A stretch of DNA of 53,534 nucleotides from Sphingobacterium alimentarium (lineage in GTDB: Bacteria > Bacteroidota > Bacteroidia > Sphingobacteriales > Sphingobacteriaceae): assembly GCF_004342685.1 (NCBI RefSeq), contig NZ_SMBZ01000022.1:1-53534 (forward strand). Reading direction: 5' to 3'. Under the pieces are notes generated by a model. It was not told the origin of the DNA. It saw only the letters and a list, made by a program, of their open reading frames with translations, and did no database searches. The position numbers and the translations under genes were made by a program. Below, one piece after another: positions 6,368 through 14,976 of this stretch (within the stretch, counting starts at the first letter, position 1; each line of letters starts with the position of its first letter).

Positions 6368-9300
6368 TTAATGTGCACTCAATTGATTTTTCTTTTCTTC
6401 ATCAAAAGAAGCCTCCAATTCCGCTAATTTCTTTTTGCCATACGCCAGACGCGTGATAACCACAAAAAGAACAGGAACTATAAAAATAGCTAAGAAAGTT
6501 GCTGCGGTCATACCACCAAAAACTGTCCAGCCTATAGTTTGTCGTGAGGCTGCTCCAGCTCCGGTGGATAACATCAATGGAATGATACCTAAAATAAAGG
6601 CCAAGGATGTCATGATAATTGGACGTAAACGTAATTTTACAGCATCCAATGTGGCATCAATTAGGTTCATGCCGATGTCCACACGTTCTTTCGCGAATTC
6701 GACAATAAGGATCGCATTCTTAGCAGCAAGACCGATTATCGTTACTAAACCGATTTGGGCAAATATGTTATTATCCAAAGATGGAATAAACATCAGCGTC
6801 AATATTGCCCCGAAAATTCCCAAAGGAACAGAGAGTAGGATCGAAAATGGTACGGACCAACTTTCGTATAATGCCGCTAAGAGCAAGAATACAAATAGAA
6901 TACATAGTGCGAAAATTTGTAATGTCTTCGATCCCGATTGTTTCTCTTGTAATGATAATCCTGAGAATTGATAATCAAAACCTGCAGACAATGTTTCAGC
7001 AGCCACCTCTTCTAATGCTTTGATTACATCCCCTGAACTGTATCCTGGAGCTGCACTGCCGGATAGATCGATACTACGGAAGATATTGTAGTGGTTGATG
7101 ATGGATGGCATCGTCGTCAATTCATAGCTTACCAAAGCGCCAAGAGGCACCGAGTTTCCTTGAATATTCTTCACGTACAATTTGTTTATATCTTCGATAT
7201 TCATGCGGTATTCCGTATCAGCCTGTGTTACTACACGGAAGTTACGGCCGTATTTGGTAAAATCATTGACATAACTACTTCCTAAATATGCAGAGATAGT
7301 AGAATAGATGTTTGATATCGGCACGCCCATTCTTTTGGCTTGTTCACGATTCACATCCAATCTATAATTGGGTGAGTTGGAGCTAAATAAGGTATAAGCC
7401 ATGCCAATTTCAGGACGCTGATTTGCTGCTGCAAGAAATTTGCCTACTTGCGTTTCGAAATCTTTGATATCAACGGTTTGCAAATCCTGAATCTGCATCG
7501 AGAAACCTCCCGTCGATCCTAATCCAGGAATAGCAGGTGGGGTTACCGCTAAGATACGTGCTTTAGAATAAGATGCGTATTTGCCCATGATGGCACCTGT
7601 TATTTCACTTGCGGTACGTGTTCTTTCTTTCCAAGGTTTTAATGATACGAATAGTGATCCACCATTAGATCGGAAGGAGCGGTTAAGAATATTGATACCC
7701 GAGATTGAAGTTACGTATTTGATTTCTGGGAAATCTTTACGCAATTCTTGTTGTAATTCTTCTAATAATGCTTCTGTACGCGCAGCAGATGAACCTTCTG
7801 GCAATGTTACACCCGCAAAGAACATTCCTCCATCCTCAGTAGGAATAAAACCAGTAGGTTTGGTTTGGAACATCCAACCCGTACCAATAAATATACATAA
7901 GAGAATAACCAACACAAGCGGTGCAGCCTTAATCGATCTCTGTACTCCTTTCGAATAGCGATAAGTAACTTTTTCAAACCACTGATTGAATTTGTAGAAG
8001 AATTTGTTTAAACCGCGTGAATCTTTATTGACAGCTGTTGGTTTGAGCATAATCGAACATAATGCAGGCGTCAATGTCAACGCGATAAAAGCGGATAACA
8101 TCACCGATACGGCAATCGTAATAGCAAACTGCTGATACAATTGACCCACCATACCTGGAATAAAACCTACCGGTACGAATACAGCTGCTAATATCAATGC
8201 AATAGCAATTACCGGTGCTGTAATATCTTTCATTGCACGCATTGTCGCTTCTTTTGCTGACATTTTATAATGGTCAATATAATGCTGTACAGCTTCCACC
8301 ACCACAATAGCATCATCCACGACAATACCAATAGCCAATACAAAGGCAAGCATGGTCAAATTGTTGATGGAAAATCCGAAAATCGTGAACAATATAAACG
8401 TACCTACAATTGATACGGGAATCGCTAATACAGGGATCAATGTGGCTCTCCAGCTTTGAAGAAAGAAGAATACCACGATAGTAACCAAGATTAATGCCTC
8501 AAACAAGGTCATGATTACGGAATTGATTGACGCTTTCACCACTGAAACAGTTTCGTAACCAATCACATAGTCTACGTCTTCGGGAAATGATTCCTTTAGC
8601 TTATCCAATGTTTGGTAAATACCTTCTGCAGTTTCTACTGCATTACCACCAGGCGTTTGATTGATCATCATACCTGTGGAGCGAAGGCCATTTACTTTTG
8701 TCGTGGTGCCATAGTTAAATTGCCCTAATTCTACTCGTGCCACATCTTTCAATAGCACTAAAGAACCATCCATATTGGATTTCACAACGATATTTTCAAA
8801 ATCTTCTACTTCTGAAAGATCAGAATCTGTAATCACTGGGTATTCAAACACCGTAGATGATTCTTGCGGACGACCACCAACTGATCCTCCAGGAATACGA
8901 ATATTTTGTTCTGCGATAGCTGCTGATACGTCTGCTGGTGTCATATCGAGATTAGCGAGCTTATTGGCATCGAGCCATACGCGCATAGAGAAGGGCTGTC
9001 CAAATGCGGTTACATCACCGACACCTTTGACACGCATTAACGCATCCTTCAAGTATAAACTTGCATAGTTGGCCAAAAATTTATCATCACGTGTCCCATT
9101 GGGCGATACGAGCGATACCAACATTAGGATATCTGAATTAGCCTTACGGGTTGTCACCCCGAGTCTTCGCACCGCTTCGGGAAGAGAAGGCTCCGCAATA
9201 CCAACACGGTTTTGTACATCGAGAGTGGCGATATCAATATCCGTACCTACCTCAAATGTTACCGTAATTTGGGATTGTCCGTTGGACATACTATTTGAAG

Positions 9301-9538
9301 ACATGTAAATCATGCCAGGTGTACCATTGATTTGACTTTCAATAGGTGTGGTTACCGTTTGTTCTACGGTTTGTGCATCTGCACCTGTGTAATTGGCTGT
9401 TACCGTTACAGTTGGCGGTGCTATAGATGGGTATTGGCTGATAGGTAAGGTCATGTAACTAATGGCTCCAATGATCGTAATCAATATGGAGATAACCATT
9501 GCCGTTACGGGCCTTTTTATAAATACTTCTGAAATCAT
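6368..9538 (-). CDS. RND family (HAE1-type) multidrug efflux permease, AcrB-like
   Basis: At 1056 residues with an intact N-terminal helix (FIKRPVTAMVISILI) this is a full-length inner-membrane RND pump. The proton-relay acidic pair is visible in TM4 (GIVVDDAIVVVEAV, Asp about 406/407) and the TM10 lysine in GLAAKNAILIVEFAKE (Lys about 937). Two repeated halves each have six TM segments and a large periplasmic porter/docking loop. It exchanges protons for amphiphilic drugs, dyes or detergents, taking them from membrane or periplasm to the outer-membrane channel. It is the last gene of a TetR-TolC-MFP-RND operon (30 bp after the adaptor) and is followed by a strong terminator. Substrates cannot be predicted. 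Confidence 0.95.
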   Translation of the reverse strand: MISEVFIKRPVTAMVISILITIIGAISYMTLPISQYPSIAPPTVTVTANYTGADAQTVEQTVTTPIESQINGTPGMIYMSSNSMSNGQSQITVTFEVGTDIDIATLDVQNRVGIAEPSLPEAVRRLGVTTRKANSDILMLVSLVSPNGTRDDKFLANYASLYLKDALMRVKGVGDVTAFGQPFSMRVWLDANKLANLDMTPADVSAAIAEQNIRIPGGSVGGRPQESSTVFEYPVITDSDLSEVEDFENIVVKSNMDGSLVLLKDVARVELGQFNYGTTTKVNGLRSTGMMINQTPGGNAVETAEGIYQTLDKLKESFPEDVDYVIGYETVSVVKASINSVIMTLFEALILVTIVVFFFLQSWRATLIPVLAIPVSIVGTFILFTIFGFSINNLTMLAFVLAIGIVVDDAIVVVEAVQHYIDHYKMSAKEATMRAMKDITAPVIAIALILAAVFVPVGFIPGMVGQLYQQFAITIAVSVMLSAFIALTLTPALCSIMLKPTAVNKDSRGLNKFFYKFNQWFEKVTYRYSKGVQRSIKAAPLVLVILLCIFIGTGWMFQTKPTGFIPTEDGGMFFAGVTLPEGSSAARTEALLEELQQELRKDFPEIKYVTSISGINILNRSFRSNGGSLFVSLKPWKERTRTASEITGAIMGKYASYSKARILAVTPPAIPGLGSTGGFSMQIQDLQTVDIKDFETQVGKFLAAANQRPEIGMAYTLFSSNSPNYRLDVNREQAKRMGVPISNIYSTISAYLGSSYVNDFTKYGRNFRVVTQADTEYRMNIEDINKLYVKNIQGNSVPLGALVSYELTTMPSIINHYNIFRSIDLSGSAAPGYSSGDVIKALEEVAAETLSAGFDYQFSGLSLQEKQSGSKTLQIFALCILFVFLLLAALYESWSVPFSILLSVPLGIFGAILTLMFIPSLDNNIFAQIGLVTIIGLAAKNAILIVEFAKERVDIGMNLIDATLDAVKLRLRPIIMTSLAFILGIIPLMLSTGAGAASRQTIGWTVFGGMTAATFLAIFIVPVLFVVITRLAYGKKKLAELEASFDEEKKNQLSAH

Positions 9539-9568
9539 CCTTTACTTTATTATAGTTATGGGCAAATA

Positions 9569-10696
9569 TTATTGATTGTTTGTAACCGTATTTTCGACTA
9601 CTTTGGTGCCTGGACGTAATGAGGCAGCACCATCTAGGACAATTTTTTGTCCTGCTTCTAAGCCTGAAGTAATTACGACCTTGTCATCTAATTTATGTCC
9701 CAAGGTCACTTGCTTCAATTCTACTTTACTGCTATCGTTTACGGTATACACATTAAATACACCTAATTGCTCAAATACAGCTTTATATGGAATCACAATT
9801 TGTTCTTGTGCCGATGTGCTTGCTACATTCAAAGTTGTATTCATTCCGGTACGTAAAGTATTGCTGTTATTAGCGAATGAGGCTCTAATTTTTAAAGTCC
9901 CGGTCTGACTATCGACTGCACGGTCTATCGTTACGATTCTCCCTGCTTGGGGGTAGCGTGTTCCGTCGGGCAGAGTGATATAAATATCTGAAGAAGAAGA
10001 GCCTGCTTTCAATTTCGTGAAATCAGCAATATCTCTTTCGTTTATCTGAAATTCAACACCTATTGGATTTGTAGTGGATATCGTATTCAAGAGCGTACTT
10101 CCTGCACTTACTAAGGCACCATTACGCACCTGAGATATACCAACAGTACCCGAGAATGGTGCAAAGATTACAGAACGTTGTAAGTTGGTTTGTGCTGTAG
10201 TCAAAGCAGCTTGAGCGGCTTGTACCTGTGCTTTTTGATTATTCACATCTGTTGTTGCATAATCTAAAGTCTGCTTGGCGATAGCATCTTTCTCTGCCAA
10301 CGTCTGGTAGCGTTGCAAATCTTTTTCTACGCGATCGAGATTTGCTTTAGCAATCGCTAGATTGGCTCTCGCCTGGTCTACGGCTGCTTGGTAGCGCGTG
10401 CGATCTATTTCGTAAAGCTTTTGTCCTTTACTTACAGCTGCTCCATCAGCAACAAATATATTCGTAATATATCCAGTTACTTCAGCACGTATCTCTGTCT
10501 CTTGCAAAGCGATGACAAAGGCTGGATAATTTTTCACTCCAGTCACAATTTCTTTATTTACTAAAGCAGTACTCACTGGTGTAGCAATTTCCGCTTGCTG
10601 TGCTGGTGCTCCTTTTTTATTATCATTAGAGTTACAGGACTGGATGATTAATCCTGAGCTTATTAATAGCGCCGAAAATAATTGCGTTTTATTCAT
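9569..10696 (-). CDS. RND efflux periplasmic adaptor (membrane fusion protein), AcrA-like lipoprotein
   Basis: The 375-residue adaptor begins with a lipoprotein signal (IIQSC, Cys21), so it should be anchored in the periplasmic face of the inner membrane. The order is: half lipoyl segment (AEVTGYITNIFVADGAAVSKGQ), an alpha-helical hairpin rich in Ala/Gln heptads (about 110-170), second lipoyl half (FAPFSGTVG), beta-barrel (VEFQINERDI), and membrane-proximal domain (EQIVIPYKAVF). It bridges pump and TolC-like channel. It lies 24 bp after the outer-membrane gene and 30 bp before the pump gene, so all are co-transcribed. Confidence 0.95.
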   Translation of the reverse strand: MNKTQLFSALLISSGLIIQSCNSNDNKKGAPAQQAEIATPVSTALVNKEIVTGVKNYPAFVIALQETEIRAEVTGYITNIFVADGAAVSKGQKLYEIDRTRYQAAVDQARANLAIAKANLDRVEKDLQRYQTLAEKDAIAKQTLDYATTDVNNQKAQVQAAQAALTTAQTNLQRSVIFAPFSGTVGISQVRNGALVSAGSTLLNTISTTNPIGVEFQINERDIADFTKLKAGSSSSDIYITLPDGTRYPQAGRIVTIDRAVDSQTGTLKIRASFANNSNTLRTGMNTTLNVASTSAQEQIVIPYKAVFEQLGVFNVYTVNDSSKVELKQVTLGHKLDDKVVITSGLEAGQKIVLDGAASLRPGTKVVENTVTNNQ

Positions 10697-10720
10697 ATTG
10701 ATATATCTAAGTAGGTTGTT

Positions 10721-12049
10721 TTAGTTGTTTGAAGTTACAGTGCCTAATGCTTTTTGGATATCAAGTTTACTTGATAATACCGCATATAATGCGTTTAAGT
10801 AGTTGAGTTGGGATGTTTTCAGATCCGTTTCGGCGGTCATCAATTCCAAATAGGTTTTGACGCCAGCGTCATATTGCAATTTGATGGTGTTGTATACTTC
10901 TTCCGAAAGTTCCATATTACCTCTGGCATTGCGCCATTCGTTCATATTAGCACGATAAGAAGACATTGCCGCAGAATACTGTGCACTTATTTGGCTCTCT
11001 AGATTTTGCAAATCCATTTCCAAACGTTGTTCCTGTAATTCGGATCTGCGAATCTCGTGTATTCTTTTTCCACCTTGAAAGATAGGTACGCTGAGACTTA
11101 ATCCCACATTGGATGACGGAATATTGTTTGTATATAAATTAGAAAATTCATTATCTCGGTAGTTCAGCCCATAATTAGCGTATGCATTTAATCGAGGTAA
11201 AAAATTCCACTTTTGATATTGTGTATTCAGCTTTTGAATTTCACGCAGGTTTTGAATTTGTTGGTATTCCACTCTATTAGCTACGTGAAGCAATTCTGCG
11301 GTATCCAATAGGATATTGCTCTCCATGCTTTGGTTGGCAAATGAAAGGGAAATATTAGCTTCCGTCGGGATATTTAAGATCGACTTCAGGTAGTCATACT
11401 TATACTTGCGGTTCTCGATAGCGGATTTTAAACTCGCTTTCGCATTATTCAGGGATATTTGTGCTCTTTTGAAATCTGTTTTGTCCACTAAGCCCACTTC
11501 GTAGCGCGCGTTTGCTTCTGCATATTGACGCTCCAGACGAGTGATATTTTCGTTGACGATTTTGATTTGCTCTTCACTAGTCAATATATCATAATAAGCT
11601 TTGCTTACATCCACAATCGTATTGATCTTGGTGTTTTCTAAATTCAGATCATTGCTTTGACGAATGAATTTAGAAGCTCTGGAAGCTTGTAGCAATTGCG
11701 GGTTTAGGATAGATTGTTCTGCCTGGAATGTAAGTGCACTGTTGTTTTTTTGACTCATCTTTACATCATTCCCGCCAATATTCACGGTAGGAATCTGAAT
11801 AGCGTGAGCAAAGCTACCCGTGGCTTGAATCTGAGGTAACCAGCCGGAGAGAGCAGAAGCGATTTCTTTTTCGCCAATTTCTTTGTCCAGTTGGGCTTGT
11901 TTTAAGTCAATTTTATGACTCAACGCGTAATTGATCAAATCATCCAATGTTGCATTATTGTTCAGTTCGGATGACGTCGTTTGAGCAAACGACATCTGTG
12001 TAATAGCGCAAAATAAAATGGAGAGTAAGCACTTAAAATTATATTTCAT
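10721..12049 (-). CDS. TolC family outer membrane efflux protein
   Basis: The 442-residue protein has a cleavable signal peptide (cut probably after MSFA at about 22) and the duplicated TolC/OEP pattern: LDDLINYALSHKIDLKQA near the N-terminus and repeated long amphipathic helices with Gln/Ala/Asn-rich heptads (for example ARYEVGLVDKTDFKRAQISL and LQYDAGVKTYLELMTAETDL). The family trimerises into a beta-barrel with a periplasmic helical tunnel and is the exit duct of the pump. It lies 2 bp after the TetR gene, indicating one mRNA. No lipobox is present, as usual for Bacteroidota members. Confidence 0.95.
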   Translation of the reverse strand: MKYNFKCLLSILFCAITQMSFAQTTSSELNNNATLDDLINYALSHKIDLKQAQLDKEIGEKEIASALSGWLPQIQATGSFAHAIQIPTVNIGGNDVKMSQKNNSALTFQAEQSILNPQLLQASRASKFIRQSNDLNLENTKINTIVDVSKAYYDILTSEEQIKIVNENITRLERQYAEANARYEVGLVDKTDFKRAQISLNNAKASLKSAIENRKYKYDYLKSILNIPTEANISLSFANQSMESNILLDTAELLHVANRVEYQQIQNLREIQKLNTQYQKWNFLPRLNAYANYGLNYRDNEFSNLYTNNIPSSNVGLSLSVPIFQGGKRIHEIRRSELQEQRLEMDLQNLESQISAQYSAAMSSYRANMNEWRNARGNMELSEEVYNTIKLQYDAGVKTYLELMTAETDLKTSQLNYLNALYAVLSSKLDIQKALGTVTSNN

Positions 12050-12051
12050 AG

Positions 12052-12639
12052 TTAATCATTATATTTTATTCCATCCCAAATTATAGTAATGAGGTCAGTA
12101 AGTTCTTGTTCGTTATGTTCGTTTCTACCGTATACTATATTCTTGGCGTAGGTGATAGCCGCACCAATGTATGCTGCACAGATGATCTGTTCATTCAATG
12201 GTTTGATAGCTTTGTCGGCTATGCCTGCTTGAATAAATTTGATAAAGGCATTTTGGGCGTAAGGTCCTTCTTCATGTTCTTTTGTTCGAATCATTTCATG
12301 ATAAGGCGAATTATAAAATTGCTCGAAGAAGCATGAATACTCGCGTTGTTCGATGTGAAATTTGCTGAAACTACGGAATACGGTGAAAAACTGTTCCTTA
12401 TAGGGCATTGTAGGATGTACGTTTTGGAATATATAAGCGTACAGCTCCTTTCTACAATACTCAAAAAGGTGCAGAATTAAATTTTCCTTGGAAGGAAAAT
12501 AATGATAGATGGTGCCAATGGCAACCTCCGCATGTTTGGCTATCTGGCTCATTGGTGTGCCGTGAAAACCATTATCCTTAATAAGCAATAACGTGCTTTT
12601 GAAGATACTTTCTGTTTTGTCTGTAAATTGAACGTTCAT
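12052..12639 (-). CDS. TetR/AcrR family transcriptional regulator of the efflux operon
   Basis: The N-terminal domain has the TetR helix-turn-helix (MSQIAKHAEVAIGTIYHYFPSKENLI, about residues 30-55) after a typical first helix (SIFKSTLLLIKDNGFHG). The C-terminal ~130 residues are the variable ligand/dimer domain. Being the first gene of the operon, it probably represses its own promoter and hence the pump, released by a pump substrate. A perfect 10-bp palindrome, TGAACGTTCA, overlaps its start codon (12629-12638) and is an operator candidate. The length (195 aa) is normal for the family. Confidence 0.93.
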   Translation of the reverse strand: MNVQFTDKTESIFKSTLLLIKDNGFHGTPMSQIAKHAEVAIGTIYHYFPSKENLILHLFEYCRKELYAYIFQNVHPTMPYKEQFFTVFRSFSKFHIEQREYSCFFEQFYNSPYHEMIRTKEHEEGPYAQNAFIKFIQAGIADKAIKPLNEQIICAAYIGAAITYAKNIVYGRNEHNEQELTDLITIIWDGIKYND

Positions 12640-12655
12640 TCGGTATGCAAATGTA
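12629..12655 (-). promoter_or_regulatory. efflux operon -7 element and candidate TetR operator
   Basis: TACATTTG on the minus strand (12648-12655) fits the Bacteroidota -7 consensus, 8 nt before the ATG. The palindrome TGAACGTTCA at 12629-12638 covers the start codon and first codons, so a bound repressor could block a promoter this close. A well-spaced -33 TTTG is not evident (a TTG lies 24 bp upstream). Confidence 0.4.
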
Positions 12656-12747
12656 GTAATTGTTTTTTGCTCCTAATGTCAATTTATTGTTATAAAGAAA
12701 GTGTATAAAGGGGGTAATGTTAAATAATTGTTAAGACAACAAATAAA

Positions 12748-12779
12748 TTTGGATAGTGTAAGGATTACACTTATCTTTG
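12748..12779 (+). promoter_or_regulatory. consensus promoter with no ORF downstream
   Basis: TTTG (12748-12751), a 20-bp spacer and TATCTTTG (12772-12779) form a near-ideal Bacteroidota promoter on the plus strand. The nearest downstream annotated gene is on the opposite strand. A terminator follows within 35 bp. Confidence 0.6.
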
Positions 12780-12784
12780 TGGTA

Positions 12785-12850
12785 TCATAATTTAGGTTTA
12801 TAATTGGTTAGTAAAGGTTTTCATTCTCCCCGTTTGAAAACCTTTCTTTA
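12785..12850 (+). ncRNA. candidate small RNA, about 65 nt
   Basis: The consensus promoter at 12748-12779 should start a transcript near 12785. It meets a hairpin AAAGGTTTTC (12813-12822) / GAAAACCTTT (12836-12845) followed by a T-rich tail (CTTTATTTT). No start codon with a usable frame is present in between. The hairpin could also act as the 3' terminator of the convergent gene at 12853, but its T-tract is better on the plus strand. No known RNA family is recognised. Confidence 0.35.
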
Positions 12851-12852
12851 TT

Positions 12853-13275
12853 TTATACCGAAACTATATTACCCTTTTCTACAGTATTCTTATTATGCAT
12901 ATTTATAAATTCTTCGAATGAATCTAACTGATTCGTGGGAATAGATGATTTTGGAATTCGGTAGTTTTTTTCTTTGGAAGTCTCGAAGATATAATCTCCA
13001 GCACTGTATTGTATGCGGACAAGGTCGATTGGATAGCTGGATTTTTTCTTCGGAAAAGTATAAAAAACTATTTCATCAGCTCCTAACGCTATCAATGGAG
13101 TATTCCAATTATATAAGGCCAAAGCCAAGTAATATAATGAGAGAAACCATAAGGTTAGGTGATACAGGCGAAATCCTTCACTTGGTGAAAAAATAAGATA
13201 GAATATTAAGGGAATTAAAGCAAGTCCAACACAAAGGTTAGCATAAATAGCGTTCTTTTTTCTTCGAATTATCAT
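12853..13275 (-). CDS. hypothetical membrane protein
   Basis: I do not recognise the family. The 140-residue protein has a short basic N-terminus (MIIRRKKN), two hydrophobic segments (about residues 10-30 and 40-60), then a soluble C-terminal half with alternating beta-like stretches (ALGADEIVFYTFPKKKSSYPI...). This resembles small bacterial PH-like membrane proteins, although that is only a topology impression. It stands between the small-RNA candidate and the cytochrome gene, with 47 bp to the latter on the same strand but downstream of it. No partner is indicated. Confidence 0.6.
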   Translation of the reverse strand: MIIRRKKNAIYANLCVGLALIPLIFYLIFSPSEGFRLYHLTLWFLSLYYLALALYNWNTPLIALGADEIVFYTFPKKKSSYPIDLVRIQYSAGDYIFETSKEKNYRIPKSSIPTNQLDSFEEFINMHNKNTVEKGNIVSV

Positions 13276-13322
13276 AAATAGGATTTTGGGGTAACCTAAT
13301 ATAATAATAATTCGCCAAAAGT

Positions 13323-13754
13323 CTATTTATTACAGTCTGCTAAGTTTTTTATTACTTCTTCTTGTGTAAATGTAGAATCGGCGTCACCAAACGTGGTGGT
13401 AATGTAGGTCAATATATAGGCGACATCTACATTATTCAGCGTGGGATTCGCAGGCATGATTTGATTGTATTTCTCTCCGTGAATTTCGATTTCACCAGAC
13501 ATACCATTTTTGATAATGCATGCTAATTTCTCACGGTTCTTGCTGAGATAGTTGTGGTCTGTCAAAGGAGGGTAGAGCTTGCCCAAGCCTTCTCCTTTAG
13601 CTCCATGACAATTTTGGCAATGTGTTTTGTAGAGTTTCTGGCCGTTCACCACATATTGCGCGGTTTTAATATCCATATTACCTTGACAGGAAGCTAATTG
13701 GGAGAGCCCCAAAAGCGTCATGCCGAAAATCACAAGGGTAAAAATAAATTTCAT
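13323..13754 (-). CDS. c-type cytochrome lipoprotein (mono-heme)
   Basis: From the ATG at 13754 the protein has a lipoprotein signal (SQLASC, Cys23), making this start preferable to the longer frame from 13790. The heme-binding motif CQNCH is at residues 46-50 and a distal methionine is offered by YNQIMPANP. The single heme domain of about 100 residues resembles cytochrome c class I domains used as electron carriers or in oxidase/denitrification complexes. It would be anchored in the periplasm. The adjacent SCO gene (copper delivery to cytochrome oxidase) supports a respiratory role. A 141-bp palindrome-rich spacer separates the two, so it may be transcribed separately. Confidence 0.88.
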   Translation of the reverse strand: MKFIFTLVIFGMTLLGLSQLASCQGNMDIKTAQYVVNGQKLYKTHCQNCHGAKGEGLGKLYPPLTDHNYLSKNREKLACIIKNGMSGEIEIHGEKYNQIMPANPTLNNVDVAYILTYITTTFGDADSTFTQEEVIKNLADCNK

Positions 13755-13778
13755 ACTACAGAATAAGGCTGCAAAACA

Positions 13779-13882
13779 CCAGATATGCACCTGGTCGTGT
13801 GGCCTATGCGCGTACGCTTAGCCATCAATTTTATTATTGAAGATTGATTTTGCTCGTGCTGTTGCAGAAGCAAAATCAATCT
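13779..13882. repeat. cluster of nested inverted repeats between SCO and cytochrome genes
   Basis: Within about 100 bp are four palindromic segments: ACCAG/CTGGT (13779-13796), a GGC...GCC hairpin around 13801-13823, a TCAAT/ATTGA pair near 13825-13840, and a perfect 14-bp pair AGATTGATTTTGCT / AGCAAAATCAATCT (13841-13854, 13869-13882). The last can end the SCO transcript on the minus strand. The rest are unexplained. Confidence 0.5.
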
Positions 13883-13895
13883 ATCGCACTGGCAA

Positions 13896-14537
13896 TTACT
13901 TGTATTCTGCCAATAGAATGTCCATGTCTTTCATCAGCTTTTCTGTTTCTTCTTCGCTGGTGCCATCATAGACTCCTCTAATATATTTGTTGTGATCTAT
14001 CAATACTAAATATCCCGAATGATCGTATCCTCCTGGAACATTTTCATCTTCCTTAGTGAAAACAAGATATTTATCTGATATCCCGTAAATAGCTGATTTT
14101 GATCCCGTAACAAATTGCCATTGATCATTGTCAACACCTAACTTCGTAGCATATGATTTCAGGATATGTGGCTGGTCATATTTAAAATCAATACTATGGG
14201 ATAGGAAAGCTACACCTGCATTTCCCTTGTACTTTTGATAGGCCTTTAACACATTACGTTGCATTGTAGGGCAGATACTTGGACAATGGGTAAAGAAAAA
14301 GTTAGCCACATAGATTTTGTTGTCAAAATCCTTATCGCTGATCAACGTACTATCTTGGTTCAAAAATTCAAATTCAGGAATAGCAGCGTATACAGTGTCC
14401 ACTACCGTCTTACCATCCACGACTTTTTCGACCACATCTCTTTCACCTATTATTGGTAATTTTTGTGTTTTCGATTCGCAGGCTATAAAAGTAATTGTTA
14501 CTGCAGCTAAAGCTAAAATATTCTTTATCATATGCAT
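13896..14537 (-). CDS. SCO1/SenC family copper-binding lipoprotein
   Basis: The 213-residue protein has a lipobox (FIAC, Cys20) and the SCO copper site: CPSICP (Cys85 and Cys89) in a thioredoxin-like fold and the ligand histidine in GGYDHSG (His173). SCO proteins deliver Cu or act as thiol reductases in assembly of the CuA centre of cytochrome c oxidase, at the periplasmic membrane face. The start overlaps the stop of the upstream lipoprotein gene by one base (TAATG), so the two are translationally coupled. A start two codons later (ATG at 14531) is possible. The order DUF4442, lipoprotein, SCO, cytochrome suggests a respiratory accessory cluster. Confidence 0.92.
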   Translation of the reverse strand: MHMIKNILALAAVTITFIACESKTQKLPIIGERDVVEKVVDGKTVVDTVYAAIPEFEFLNQDSTLISDKDFDNKIYVANFFFTHCPSICPTMQRNVLKAYQKYKGNAGVAFLSHSIDFKYDQPHILKSYATKLGVDNDQWQFVTGSKSAIYGISDKYLVFTKEDENVPGGYDHSGYLVLIDHNKYIRGVYDGTSEEETEKLMKDMDILLAEYK

Positions 14538-14965
14538 TAAAATTTGCCCAATTTGGTATTACTTTCTAAAGAAACATCTTCGAATTGTTTTTTCATGGCT
14601 TTGACTTTTTCGATTTCAGCCTTTTGGTAAGCTACATCGGTACTATCCGGTGCATAATCTCTCATCCATGTCATCATATTATCGGTAGCAGATTCCAAAT
14701 TTTGCTTAAGGGTTTCTAATTCCGATTTTACAATAGCTGTATCGAGGGTATTGTCTTTTTTTGCAATGCTGCCTAAGTTCTCCAATATAGAGTCGATTTT
14801 TAACGTAGCACGGTCAAAATGTGCTATCTGCGGCATGATTTCATCATGTACCTGAATTGCTTCTTCGGACAGATTTTTCAATTGTGAAGCATCATTGTTG
14901 GACTGCTGTTGACAGCTGTTTAATGTCGCCAAGGCGATAATAGCTGCAAGAATAGTTTTTTTCAT
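14537..14965 (-). CDS. hypothetical lipoprotein, helical
   Basis: The 142-residue protein has a clear lipoprotein signal (LATLNSC, Cys18). The rest is charged and predicted largely helical, with heptad-like segments (KSELETLKQNLESATDNMMTWM). Family function is not known to me. It is coupled to the SCO gene (overlapping TAATG) and lies 11 bp after the DUF4442 gene, so it may assist copper or cytochrome assembly in the periplasm; that is inference from context only. Confidence 0.75.
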   Translation of the reverse strand: MKKTILAAIIALATLNSCQQQSNNDASQLKNLSEEAIQVHDEIMPQIAHFDRATLKIDSILENLGSIAKKDNTLDTAIVKSELETLKQNLESATDNMMTWMRDYAPDSTDVAYQKAEIEKVKAMKKQFEDVSLESNTKLGKF

Positions 14966-14976
14966 GTGATTACAGT

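Noticed and set aside
6435..9308. Several plus-strand ORFs inside the efflux operon
   Set aside because: They lie antisense to strongly conserved RND coding sequence, with no promoter or recognised family.
13755..13790. Longer N-terminus for the cytochrome
   Set aside because: The added residues are before a complete lipoprotein signal, which begins at ATG 13754.
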